Shown here one piece after another: positions 45,618 through 54,133 of a stretch of 64,000 nucleotides of DNA. Made by a program: the position numbers and the translations under genes. The notes beneath the pieces were generated by a model that was not told the origin of the DNA, did not search any database, and saw only the letters and a program-made list of their open reading frames with translations. Origin of the DNA: Streptomyces sp. MH60 (GTDB lineage Bacteria > Actinomycetota > Actinomycetes > Streptomycetales > Streptomycetaceae); contig NZ_MULI01000007.1 of assembly GCF_002939385.1 (NCBI RefSeq), positions 108,794 through 172,793 on the forward strand, written 5' to 3'. The stretch's first letter is position 1; the number at the start of each line of letters is the position of its first letter.

Positions 45618-47057
45618 TCACCGGGTCGGCAGCGCCACGTACTGGTACTCCAGGAACTCCTCGATGCCGACCCGGCCGCCCTCCCTTCCGAGGCCCGACT
45701 GCTTGACGCCGCCGAAGGGCGCGGCCGGGTTGGAGACCAGGCCGGTGTTGAGTCCGACCATGCCGACCTCCAGGCGCTCGCTGACCCGCAGCGCGCGGTC
45801 CAGGCCTTCGGTGAAGACGTAGCCGACGAGTCCCCACGGGGTGTCGTTGGCGCGGCGGACCACCTCGTCCTCCTCGTCGAAGGTGAGGATCGCCGCGACG
45901 GGGCCGAAGATCTCCGTGCCCATCAGGCGGCTGTCCGGCGCGACGTCGGTGAGCACCGTGGGCGGGTAGAAGCAGCCGGGCCCCTCGGGCGTGCGGCCAC
46001 CGACCAGCACCCGGGCACCGCGCTCCACCGCGTCGGCGACCAGCTCCTCGACCTTGGCGCGTCCGGCGGCGTCGATGAGCGGGCCGACGTCCACGCCGTC
46101 GTCGGTCCCGGGGCCCACGACGAGCGCACCCATCCGCCGGGCCAGCCGGTCGGCGAACTCCTGGGCCACCGAACGGTGCGCGAAGAAGCGGTTGGCGGCG
46201 GTGCAGGCCTCGCCCATGTTGCGCATCTTGGCGACCATCGCGCCGTCCACGGCGGCGTCCAGGTCCGCGTCGTCGAAGACGACGAACGGCGCGTTGCCGC
46301 CCAGCTCCATCGAGGTCCGCACGACGGTGTCCGCGCACTGTGCGAGGAGCAGCCGGCCGACGTCCGTCGAACCGGTGAAGGACAGCTTGCGGATCCGCCC
46401 GCCGCGCAGCAGCGGCTCGCACACCTCACCCGCCCTGGAGGTGGTGACGACGTTCAGCACCCCGTCCGGCAGTCCCGCCTCCTTGAGGATCGCGGCGAGC
46501 GCCAGGCTGGAGAGCGGGGTCTGCGGGGCCGGTTTGAGCACCATCGTGCAGCCGGCCGCGATCGCGGGACCGATCTTGCGGGCGCCCATGGCGAGCGGGA
46601 AGTTCCACGGGGTGATCAGCAGGCAGGGGCCGACCGGGCGCCGGGAGAGCAGCATGCGGTGGCGTCCGTCGGGCAGGACGCCGTGCCCGCCGTCGATCCG
46701 GACGGCCTCCTCGGAGAACCAGCGGAAGAACTCCGCGGCGTAGGCGACCTCGCCCCGGGCCTCGGCGAGCGGCTTGCCCATCTCGGAGGTCATCAGGCGG
46801 GCCAGTGCGTCCGTGCGCGCCAGCACGATCTCGTGGGCGCGGCGCAGGATCTCGCTGCGCGCCCTCGGCGCCGTCCGGGCCCACTCCCGCTGCGCCTGGA
46901 CCGCCGCCTCCTCGGCGAGCCGGGCGTCCTTGGGGCCCGCGTCGGCGACGTGGGCGAGGATCTCACCGGTCGCGGGGTCGTCCACGGGCATGACGGCGCC
47001 GTCCGCGGCGTCCACCCAGGCACCGCCGAGGAACAGCTGCGTGGGGGTGTCGGTCAT
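45618..47057 (-). CDS. gabD: NAD(P)-dependent succinate-semialdehyde dehydrogenase
   Basis: A 479-residue aldehyde dehydrogenase of the GabD type, oxidising succinate semialdehyde to succinate for the TCA cycle. Signatures are ITPWNFPLAMGARKIGPAIAAGC near residue 145, LSFTGSTDVGRLLLAQ (cofactor glycine) and MELGGNAPFVVFDDAD with the general-base glutamate. The catalytic cysteine lies in MRNMGEACTAANRFF, as in GabD where the residue after Gly-Glu/Gln is Ala-Cys. The ATG at 47057 follows AGGAGGGA. It is 88 bp downstream of gabT on the same strand and forms the GABA shunt with it. Confidence 0.94.
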   Translation of the reverse strand: MTDTPTQLFLGGAWVDAADGAVMPVDDPATGEILAHVADAGPKDARLAEEAAVQAQREWARTAPRARSEILRRAHEIVLARTDALARLMTSEMGKPLAEARGEVAYAAEFFRWFSEEAVRIDGGHGVLPDGRHRMLLSRRPVGPCLLITPWNFPLAMGARKIGPAIAAGCTMVLKPAPQTPLSSLALAAILKEAGLPDGVLNVVTTSRAGEVCEPLLRGGRIRKLSFTGSTDVGRLLLAQCADTVVRTSMELGGNAPFVVFDDADLDAAVDGAMVAKMRNMGEACTAANRFFAHRSVAQEFADRLARRMGALVVGPGTDDGVDVGPLIDAAGRAKVEELVADAVERGARVLVGGRTPEGPGCFYPPTVLTDVAPDSRLMGTEIFGPVAAILTFDEEDEVVRRANDTPWGLVGYVFTEGLDRALRVSERLEVGMVGLNTGLVSNPAAPFGGVKQSGLGREGGRVGIEEFLEYQYVALPTR

Positions 47058-47145
47058 GGGGTCCCTCCTGATCACCGGTGCGTCCTGCGTACGGGGCGGG
47101 TCGCGGGTACGGGGCGGGTCGTGCGGCGGTGCGCGGCGGCCGTCG

Positions 47146-48411
47146 TCATCGCGCCGCCCCCGCCGTCCCGGCCCGGACGGCGGCGGCCCACGCCCGGAGC
47201 CCCTCGTCCACGGCCGTCTCGTCGATCACCAGGGCCGGGATCATCCGGACCACCTGGTTCCAGGCCCCGCAGAGCAGCAGGAGCAGACCTTCGTCGACGG
47301 CGGCCCGCTGCACCCGGGCGGCGGTCTCGGGGTCCGGCTCGCCGTCCTCGGTGACGAACTCGCTGGCCAGCATCAGCCCCATGCCGCGCACGTCGCCGAT
47401 GGCCGGGGTCCGGGACGCCACCGCCTCCAGGCCGTGGCGGAGCCGGGCGCCCATCGTCTCGGCGTTCTCGACCAGCTTCTCCTCGCGTACGACGTCCAGC
47501 GTGGCGCAGGCCGCCGCGCACGCGACCGCGTTGGCGCCGTACGTCCCGCCCTGCGAGCCGGCCCAGGCCTTGCGCATCAGCTCCTCGGGGGCGGCGATGC
47601 CGGACAGCGGGAAGCCGCTGGCCAGTCCCTTGGCGGTGACGAGGATGTCGGGGGTGACGCCGAAGTGCTCGTGACCCCAGAACCGCCCGGTGCGGCCCAC
47701 GCCGGTCTGCACCTCGTCGAGGATCAGCAGGAAGCCGTGCCGGTCGGCGCGCTCGCGCAGACCCTGGACGAAGGCGCGGTTCGCGGGGACGTACCCGCCC
47801 TCGCCGAGGACCGGTTCGACGATCACGGCGGCGGTGTCGGCGGGCGAGGAGATCGTCTGGAGGGTGTAGTCGAGCTCCCTCAGGGCGAAGCGGGTGGCCG
47901 TCTCCTCGTCCCAGCCGTAGCGGAAGGCCGTCGGGAACGGGGTGACGACCACGCCGCTCATCAGCGGCGAGAACCCGGACCGGAAGCGGGTGCCGGAGGT
48001 GGTCATGGCGGCGGCGGCCACCGTGCGGCCGTGGAAGCCGCCGTGGCAGACCAGCACGTTGGGCCGTCCGGTGGCCTGACGGGCCAGGCGCAGCGCGGCC
48101 TCGACCGCCTCGCTGCCGGAGTTGGTGAAGAACAGACTGTCCAGGCCGTCCGGCAGCACCTCGCCGAGCTTGTCGACCAGGCGCCGCAGCGGCGGGTGCA
48201 GGACGGTCGTGTACTGGCCGTGGACCAGGGTGGCCACCTGCTCCTGGGCGGCGGCCACGACCCTGGGGTGGCAGTGGCCGGTGCTGGTGACGCCGATGCC
48301 GGCGGTGAAGTCCAGATAGCGGCGGCCGTCCTCGCCCTCGATATGGACCCCCTCGCCCCGGACCGCCACCACGGGGGTGGCCTGGCGAAGGTGCGGCGAC
48401 AGTGCGGTCAT
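47146..48411 (-). CDS. gabT: 4-aminobutyrate (GABA) aminotransferase
   Basis: A 421-residue class III PLP aminotransferase. YLDFTAGIGVTSTGHCHPRVVAAAQ, FFTNSGSEAVEAALRLAR and CHGGFHGRTVAAAAMTTS line the cofactor site, LLILDEVQTGVGRTGRFWGHEH binds the pyridoxal nitrogen and DILVTAKGLASGFPLSG contains the Schiff-base lysine. It transfers the amino group of GABA to 2-oxoglutarate, giving succinate semialdehyde, which gabD oxidises. ATG at 48411 follows GGAGA. It is divergent from the PucR-type regulator at 48563, a common layout for gab genes in actinobacteria. Related omega-aminotransferases cannot be excluded, but the gabD neighbour favours GABA. Confidence 0.92.
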   Translation of the reverse strand: MTALSPHLRQATPVVAVRGEGVHIEGEDGRRYLDFTAGIGVTSTGHCHPRVVAAAQEQVATLVHGQYTTVLHPPLRRLVDKLGEVLPDGLDSLFFTNSGSEAVEAALRLARQATGRPNVLVCHGGFHGRTVAAAAMTTSGTRFRSGFSPLMSGVVVTPFPTAFRYGWDEETATRFALRELDYTLQTISSPADTAAVIVEPVLGEGGYVPANRAFVQGLRERADRHGFLLILDEVQTGVGRTGRFWGHEHFGVTPDILVTAKGLASGFPLSGIAAPEELMRKAWAGSQGGTYGANAVACAAACATLDVVREEKLVENAETMGARLRHGLEAVASRTPAIGDVRGMGLMLASEFVTEDGEPDPETAARVQRAAVDEGLLLLLCGAWNQVVRMIPALVIDETAVDEGLRAWAAAVRAGTAGAAR

Positions 48412-48490
48412 GCTCGTCTCCCGGCCTGTTCGTCGGTCTCCTGCGGTCCCGGGAGCCTTCCCGCCCCGCCGGGCGCGGCAACGCGTGATC

Positions 48491-48518
48491 TGTCCGGACG
48501 GGGCAGCGTGTCCGGACG
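48491..48518. promoter_or_regulatory. Directly repeated palindrome between gabT and the PucR gene
   Basis: TGTCCGGACG occurs twice (48491-48500 and 48509-48518) with an 18-bp period, each copy holding the palindrome GTCCGGAC. It sits in the middle of the 151-bp divergent intergenic region, the expected place for the binding site of the adjacent regulator. Confidence 0.6.
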
Positions 48519-48562
48519 ATGTGTCAGGCGTTCGGCGTAACCTGGGTGCACAGGGAGGCACC

Positions 48563-50239
48563 GTGAGCGAGCACCGGCAGCCGGGCCCGGCGGACCGGTC
48601 GCCCACCGTGGCCGACGTGCTGGCGCTGCCGGTCCTGGCCACCGGTGATCCGCGGGTGGTGACCGGTGCGGAGCATCTCGACCGTCCGGTCCGCTGGGTC
48701 CACGTCACCGAACTGACGGACCCCGCTTCCTTCCTGAAGGGCGGCGAACTCCTCCTCACCACCGGCATGCCCCTGCCCGACGACCCCGCCGGTGTCCGCC
48801 GCTACGTCGACGAACTCGCCGCCGTCGGTGCCGCCGCCCTCGTCATCGAGCTGGTACGCCGCTATCACCGGCCGCCCGACGCCCTGGTCCGCGCCTGCCG
48901 TGCGCACGGGCTGCCGCTCGTCACGCTCGCCAGGGACGTCAACTTCCTGGAGGTCACCCAGGTGGTCCACACCCTGATCGTCGGCCACCAGGCGGACGCG
49001 ATCCACCGGACCCAGCGCGTCCACGAGGCGTTCACCGCGCTCACCCTGCGCGGTGCGGGCCCGGAGGAGGTGCTGCGGGCCGCGGCGGAGATGAGCGGCC
49101 GTACGGTCGTGCTGGAGAACCTGGTCCACCTGGCGCTGCTCTGCGCGCCCTCCGGGACCTCGGTCCGGGCCGCGCTCACGGACTGGGAACGGCGCTCGCG
49201 CACCACACCGGCCACCGACCGCGCGGGGCTGTCCGGTCCCGAGGGCTGGCTGGCGGCCCCGGTGGAGTACCAGGGCGAGCGATGGGGCCGGGTGGTCATG
49301 CTCCCCGCCGCATTCCGCGGCCGGTCCCTCGGGCCCGAGGACGTCACGGTGCTGGAGCGGACCGCGATGGCGCTCACCATCGCCCGGCTCACCCACCCCA
49401 CGCCCTGGGAGCGCACCGCCCACCGCGACGCCCTGCGCGACCTGGTCGAGCAGCGGCACCGCTCCCCCGCAGACGCCCGGGCCCGCGTCGCGGCCCTGGG
49501 ACTGCCCGTCGAGCACGCCCGGTTCATCGCCGTCCTCGCCGACCTGCCGTCCGAGCAGGACAGCGGGGCGGCCGAGACCCGGCTCTCCGAGGAGCTGACC
49601 GCGACGGGGGCGCGGGCCCTCGTCGGGCTCCTGTCCCCCACCCGCCTTGGCGTACTGCTGGCGCTGCGCCCGTCCCGGCCGTGGCGCGAGGCCGTCGAGC
49701 GGCTGAGCCGCACCGCCCTGGACGCGGCCCCGGGCGCGACGGTGAGCGCGGGCGCGCCCGCCGAGGACCTCGCCGACGTGACGCGCTCGTTCCGCGAGGC
49801 GGCCCGGGTGGCCGAGGCCACCGAACCCGGCCGGGCCCTCCCGTCCGGCCGTTCCTTCCACGAGCGAGGCGACATCGGGCTGCGTCGCCTGCTGTACGCG
49901 CTAGGCGACGACCCGCGCGTCCAGGAGTACGCGGAACGGCGGCTGGGCCCGCTGCTCGACCACGACGCCCGGCACGGCACCGACCTCGTGGCCACCCTGC
50001 GCGGTTATCTGGACGCCGCGGGCAACAAGACGGTGGCCGCCCGGTCGGCCGGTCTGTCCCGGGAGACCGTCTACCAACGGCTGCGCACCATCGAGCGGCT
50101 GCTCGGCCGCGACCTGGAGTCCGGCGAGCAGCGCACCGAGCTGCACGTGGCCCTGCACGCCGTCGACGCGCTGCGGGCACACCCGGTCACTCGCCCCGGA
50201 CCGGCGACCGATGAGTTTTCCCCCCGCCCCGGGTCGTAG
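48563..50239 (+). CDS. PucR-type transcriptional regulator of the gab genes
   Basis: A 558-residue regulator with an N-terminal PucR sensory domain (TVADVLALPVLATGDPRVVTGAEHLDRPVRWVHVTE, then LKGGELLLTTG), a middle GGDEF-like region and a C-terminal PucR helix-turn-helix (LVATLRGYLDAAGNKTVAARSAGLSRETVYQRLRTIERLLG). Proteins of this family activate purine, GABA or other nitrogen catabolism genes in response to substrate. GTG at 48563 follows GGGAGG. The divergent gabT-gabD operon is the obvious target, and the repeated palindrome between them its probable site. Function is inferred from position. Confidence 0.9.
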   Translation: MSEHRQPGPADRSPTVADVLALPVLATGDPRVVTGAEHLDRPVRWVHVTELTDPASFLKGGELLLTTGMPLPDDPAGVRRYVDELAAVGAAALVIELVRRYHRPPDALVRACRAHGLPLVTLARDVNFLEVTQVVHTLIVGHQADAIHRTQRVHEAFTALTLRGAGPEEVLRAAAEMSGRTVVLENLVHLALLCAPSGTSVRAALTDWERRSRTTPATDRAGLSGPEGWLAAPVEYQGERWGRVVMLPAAFRGRSLGPEDVTVLERTAMALTIARLTHPTPWERTAHRDALRDLVEQRHRSPADARARVAALGLPVEHARFIAVLADLPSEQDSGAAETRLSEELTATGARALVGLLSPTRLGVLLALRPSRPWREAVERLSRTALDAAPGATVSAGAPAEDLADVTRSFREAARVAEATEPGRALPSGRSFHERGDIGLRRLLYALGDDPRVQEYAERRLGPLLDHDARHGTDLVATLRGYLDAAGNKTVAARSAGLSRETVYQRLRTIERLLGRDLESGEQRTELHVALHAVDALRAHPVTRPGPATDEFSPRPGS

Positions 50240-50279
50240 GGGTGCACGGACCGGACACGAAACGTTGAGGAACCCCATC

Positions 50280-50852
50280 ATGCGTACTCTGATCAGCACC
50301 GCCTTCGTCTCGCTCGACGGTGTCGTGGAGGCCCCGGGCGGTGAGCCCGGCTACCGGAACTCCGGGTGGACCGTCAAGCTCGTGGACTTCCTCCCGGAGG
50401 CGTACGAGATCAAGGGCCGGGAGCAGGGAGAGGCCACGGCACTGCTCCTCGGCCGGGCCAGCTACGAGGCGTTCAGCCCGGTGTGGCCCGGCATGGCGGA
50501 GTTCCCGGAGTACCGGACGATGCCGAAGTACGTCGTCTCCACCACCCTCACCGAGGACGACCTGGTGACGAACTGGGGCGAGACGACGATCCTGCGCTCG
50601 CTCGACGAGGTCGCCGCGCTGAAGGAGACCGGGGGCGGCCCGATCATCGTCCACGGCAGCGCCGCCCTGAACCGGAGCCTGTCGGACGCCGGCCTGATCG
50701 ACCGCTACCACCTGCTGGTCTTCCCGCTCCTCCTCGGTGCGGGCAAGCGGCTGTTCAGCGACACCGACAAGGACGCGCAGCAGCTGAGGCTCGTCGAGCA
50801 CGAGGTCTACGCCAACGGCATCCAGAAGAACGTCTTCGACGTCGTGCGCTGA
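50280..50852 (+). CDS. RibD C-terminal/dihydrofolate-reductase-fold protein
   Basis: A 190-residue protein of the YyaP/YwjB type: MRTLISTAFVSLDGVVEAPGG at the start, ALLLGRASYEAFSPVWPG, PKYVVSTTLTEDDL and IIVHGSAALNRSLSDAGLIDRYHLLVFPLLLGAGKRLF. The fold binds NADPH and resembles the RibD reductase domain, but these stand-alone proteins have no proven substrate. The ATG at 50280 follows GAGGA. It is 40 bp after the PucR-type gene on the same strand and could be co-transcribed. It converges with the GH3 gene across a strong hairpin. Confidence 0.88.
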   Translation: MRTLISTAFVSLDGVVEAPGGEPGYRNSGWTVKLVDFLPEAYEIKGREQGEATALLLGRASYEAFSPVWPGMAEFPEYRTMPKYVVSTTLTEDDLVTNWGETTILRSLDEVAALKETGGGPIIVHGSAALNRSLSDAGLIDRYHLLVFPLLLGAGKRLFSDTDKDAQQLRLVEHEVYANGIQKNVFDVVR

Positions 50853-50861
50853 GCCGCGCGG

Positions 50862-50903
50862 CGAGCGGTGGTGCCGGGACCACGGACCCGGGACCACCGC
50901 TCG
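50862..50903. terminator. Bidirectional hairpin between RibD-like and GH3 genes
   Basis: CGAGCGGTGGT at 50862-50872 pairs with ACCACCGCTCG at 50893-50903, and inner CCGGG (50874-50878) with CCCGG (50887-50891). The element lies between two convergent stop codons and should end both transcripts. Confidence 0.8.
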
Positions 50904-50918
50904 TCCTGTGCCGACGGC

Positions 50919-53318
50919 TCAGGCGCCCTCGACGGCTTCCTGCGCTTCGTGCGCTTCCTGCGTGAACACCGCGTGCAGCCGCCGCGTGTGGTCGACCGGC
51001 CGTTCCGGTCCGGTGAGCGCGACCGTCGCCGTCAGCCGCGGTTCGGTGCTGGACGCGGCGAACCGCAGCTCCAGGTCGCCCGGTTCGACGACGCGGCGGC
51101 CGTCGCGGCCGGTGAAGGAGGCGAGGTCGGCCGGGACCTCGACGCGCACCCTGCGGGCCGCACCGGGGGCCAGCGGCACCCGCGTGTAGCCGACGAGGCG
51201 CTGCACCGGCTGGACGACGGAGGCGACCGGGTCGTGCAGGTAGAGCTGCACCACCTCGGTGCCGTGCCGTTCGCCGGTGTTGCGGACGGTCAGTTCCAGC
51301 GAGAACCCGCCGTCGGTCGGCGCCTCCTCGGTGTGCGCCACGAGGTCGCTCCAGGCGAACGTGGTGTAGGTGAGCCCGTGCCCGAAGCCGAAGGCCGGTG
51401 TCGGGTCGATGTTGGACACCTCGCTGGCGTGGGCGAGCCGCGCCCCCAGGTAGGTGGTCGGCTGGGCACCCGCCCCGCCGGGCACGCTGACCGGCAGCCT
51501 CCCCGAGGGGCTGGTGCGCCCGCTCAGCACACCGGCGATCGCCGCGGTGCCCTCCTCGCCGGGGAAGAACGACTGCACGATCGCGGCGGACTCGGCGACG
51601 GCCCGGCCCAGCGCGTACGGCCGTCCGGCGAGCAGGACCGTGACCACCGGGGTGCCGGAGTCGAGCAGCGCGTCGAGGAGCTGCTGCTGGGCGCCGGGCA
51701 GCGCGAGGGACTCGGCGTCGCAGCCCTCGCCGCTGGTGCCGCGGCCGAACAGGCCCGCACGGTCGCCGAGGACGGCGACGACGACGTCCGCCTCGCGGGC
51801 CGCGTCCGCCGCCGCGCCGATGCCGGACAGGTCGCCGTCGTCGACGCCGGTGCCGCGGACGACGGTGATGTCCGCGTCGGGGAACTCGGCGGTCAGGGTG
51901 TCGCGCAGGGTGGGCAGGTCGATGCCGACCGGCACCTGAGGGTGCTGCACCCCGACGTGCCGCGGGAAGGAGTAGCAGCCGAGCACGGCCGTCGCCTCGG
52001 TGGCGTTGGGACCGACCAGGGCGATGCGGCGGGGCCGGGCCAGCGGCAGGGTGCCGTCGTTGGTGAGCAGGACGACCGCCTTCTCGGCGATCTCGCGGGC
52101 CAGTTCCCGGTTCTCGGGCCGGTCCAGGTCGATGCTTCCGCGCAGCGCCTCCGGGTCCGCGAGGTCCACCCCGTGGAGCGCGGGCGGGAGCGGGCTCCAG
52201 TCCGGGTCGAGCAGTCCGAGCTCCGCCTTCTGCCCGAGGACGCGGCGCAGCGCCCGGTCGATGAGCGCCTCGGGGACCCGGCCCTCGGTGACCGCCTCGA
52301 CGAGCGGGGCGCCGAAGGTCTTGACGGTGGGCAGTTCGACGTCGACGCCCGCCTTCAGCGCGGCGCCCGCGGCGTCGGCCCAGTCGGCGGCGATGCCGTG
52401 CAGGGTCTTGAGGAAGGCGATGCCGAAGTAGTCGGCGACGACGGTTCCTTCGAAGCCCCAGGTGTCGCGCAGCAGTCCGGTCAGCAGCGTCTCGTCGGCC
52501 GCGGCCGGCACGCCGTCCATATCGGTGTAGGCGTGCATGACCGAGCGGGTGCCGCCCTCGCGGACGGCCATCTCGAACGGCGGCAGCAGGACGTCGGCCC
52601 GCTCGCGGGCGCCCACGGAGGAGGGGGCGAGGTTGCGGCCGGCGCGGGAGGCGGAGTAGCCGACGAAGTGCTTGAGGGTGGCGACGATCCCGGACGATTC
52701 GAGGCCCCGCACGTAGGCGGTACCGATGGTGCCGACGAGGTAGGGGTCCTCTCCGATGGTCTCCTCCACCCGGCCCCAGCGGGCGTCGCGGACCACGTCG
52801 AGGACGGGGGCGAGGCCCTGGTGGATGCCGAGGGAGCGCATGTCGCGGCCGATGGCGGCGGCCATCCGGCGCACCGCGTCCGGGTCGAAGGTGGCGCCCC
52901 AGGACAGCGGGACGGGGTAGGCCGTGGCGCCCCAGGCGGCGAATCCGGCCAGGCACTCCTCGTGCGCCACGGCGGGGAGGCCGAAGCGGTTCGCCGAGGT
53001 GATGCGGGCCTGGGTGCGCATGAGGGAGAGCGCGCCGAGCGCGGGGTCGACGGGCACGGTGCCGAAGGGGCGGGTCAGCTGACCGAGGCCGGCGGGCACG
53101 AGCGCGTCGAGATCGACGGCCTCCTCCATGTCGTGCTGGTGGGGGGCGACTTCGCCGCCCTGGTCGGAGGCGCCGACCCACACGCCGTACAGCTGGGCGA
53201 TCTTCTCCTCGAGGGTCATCGCGGCGACGAGCGCGTCGACCCTGGCGGCGACGGGGTGGGTGGGGTCGTTCCAGAGGGGGATTTCGGGGGTGGTCTCTAC
53301 GGCCACGTCGGCAGTCAC
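50919..53318 (-). CDS. bxlA: GH3 beta-xylosidase/beta-glucosidase, intracellular
   Basis: A 799-residue family 3 glycoside hydrolase: TIM-barrel domain (about 20-360), alpha/beta sandwich (about 400-610) and C-terminal FnIII-like domain (about 690-790). The nucleophile is Asp296 in GTVVADYFG; KHFVGYSASRAGRNLAP and GLAPVLDVVRDARWGRVEETIGEDPYL match xylosidase-type GH3 enzymes. No signal peptide, so it hydrolyses imported oligosaccharides. GTG at 53318 overlaps the stop of the upstream permease gene as GTGA. The layout SBP-permease-permease-GH3 with a divergent LacI gene equals the bxlEFGA operon described for xylobiose use in Streptomyces; xylobiose as substrate is inferred from this. Confidence 0.9.
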   Translation of the reverse strand: MTADVAVETTPEIPLWNDPTHPVAARVDALVAAMTLEEKIAQLYGVWVGASDQGGEVAPHQHDMEEAVDLDALVPAGLGQLTRPFGTVPVDPALGALSLMRTQARITSANRFGLPAVAHEECLAGFAAWGATAYPVPLSWGATFDPDAVRRMAAAIGRDMRSLGIHQGLAPVLDVVRDARWGRVEETIGEDPYLVGTIGTAYVRGLESSGIVATLKHFVGYSASRAGRNLAPSSVGARERADVLLPPFEMAVREGGTRSVMHAYTDMDGVPAAADETLLTGLLRDTWGFEGTVVADYFGIAFLKTLHGIAADWADAAGAALKAGVDVELPTVKTFGAPLVEAVTEGRVPEALIDRALRRVLGQKAELGLLDPDWSPLPPALHGVDLADPEALRGSIDLDRPENRELAREIAEKAVVLLTNDGTLPLARPRRIALVGPNATEATAVLGCYSFPRHVGVQHPQVPVGIDLPTLRDTLTAEFPDADITVVRGTGVDDGDLSGIGAAADAAREADVVVAVLGDRAGLFGRGTSGEGCDAESLALPGAQQQLLDALLDSGTPVVTVLLAGRPYALGRAVAESAAIVQSFFPGEEGTAAIAGVLSGRTSPSGRLPVSVPGGAGAQPTTYLGARLAHASEVSNIDPTPAFGFGHGLTYTTFAWSDLVAHTEEAPTDGGFSLELTVRNTGERHGTEVVQLYLHDPVASVVQPVQRLVGYTRVPLAPGAARRVRVEVPADLASFTGRDGRRVVEPGDLELRFAASSTEPRLTATVALTGPERPVDHTRRLHAVFTQEAHEAQEAVEGA

Positions 53319-54133
53319 TTTCCTCCGACACCCATCAGCCCCTGGACCAGGGCACGACGGGCGAACAGGTAGACGAGCAGGATGGGCACCATGGACAGCA
53401 CCACGGCTCCCAGCAGACCGGGGATGTCGATGCCGTGCGCGGTCTGGAAGTTGTACAGACCCAGGGTGACCACCTTGGTGGACTCGGACTGGGTCAGCAC
53501 GAGCGGGAACAGGAAGCCGTTCCACGCCTGGAGCGCGGAGAACACCACGATCGTGGACAGTCCCCCGCGGGACAGCGGCACGACGAGCTGGAAGAACATG
53601 CGCCGCGGGCTGGCGCCGTCCATCGCCATGGCCTCGTACAGCTCCGGGGAGATGTCGCGCATCGCGCCGCTGAGGATGAGCGCGGACATCGGCAGGCAGA
53701 ACGCGGCCGTGGGCAGGATGACGCCGAGCAGGTTGTCGTACAGCCCGGCTTCGCTGATCAGGTAGAACATCGGCACGATGACGGCCTGGGCCGGGATGGC
53801 GAGGCCGAGCAGGAACAGCCGGAAGATCGCCGAGGTGGCCCTGCCGCGGCTGCGGACGATCGCGTAGGCGAGCGGCGGGACCAGCAGCAGCACGATACCG
53901 ATCACGCAGGCGGTGACGACCAGTGTGTTGAAGAAGTACTGGCCGAAGCCCGAGTCGAAGGCGCCGGTGAAGTTGTCCAGCGTGAAGCTGTCCGGGAGCG
54001 AGACCGGGCCGTTCTCGGCGTAGTCCTGGCGGGTGCGCAGGGTGGCGGCGAGCATCACGTACAGCGGAAGCCCGACCAGGACGAGCCAGACGAGCGAGCC
54101 GACGCCGGCCACATAGTTGGGTCGGCGCCTCAT
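53315..54133 (-). CDS. bxlG: Carbohydrate ABC transporter permease, MalG type
   Basis: A 272-residue inner-membrane permease with six predicted helices. The cytoplasmic EAA loop (YEAMAMDGASPRRMFFQLVVPLSRG) near residue 180 docks an ATPase, and the family-typical LRTRQDYAENG, SFTLDNFTGAF start is present. It pairs with the MalF-type gene to form the channel. The start overlaps the upstream permease stop (ATGA) and its stop overlaps the GH3 start, giving a fully coupled operon. No ATPase gene is present; in Streptomyces the shared MsiK ATPase usually serves such CUT1 importers. Confidence 0.94.
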   Translation of the reverse strand: MRRRPNYVAGVGSLVWLVLVGLPLYVMLAATLRTRQDYAENGPVSLPDSFTLDNFTGAFDSGFGQYFFNTLVVTACVIGIVLLLVPPLAYAIVRSRGRATSAIFRLFLLGLAIPAQAVIVPMFYLISEAGLYDNLLGVILPTAAFCLPMSALILSGAMRDISPELYEAMAMDGASPRRMFFQLVVPLSRGGLSTIVVFSALQAWNGFLFPLVLTQSESTKVVTLGLYNFQTAHGIDIPGLLGAVVLSMVPILLVYLFARRALVQGLMGVGGK

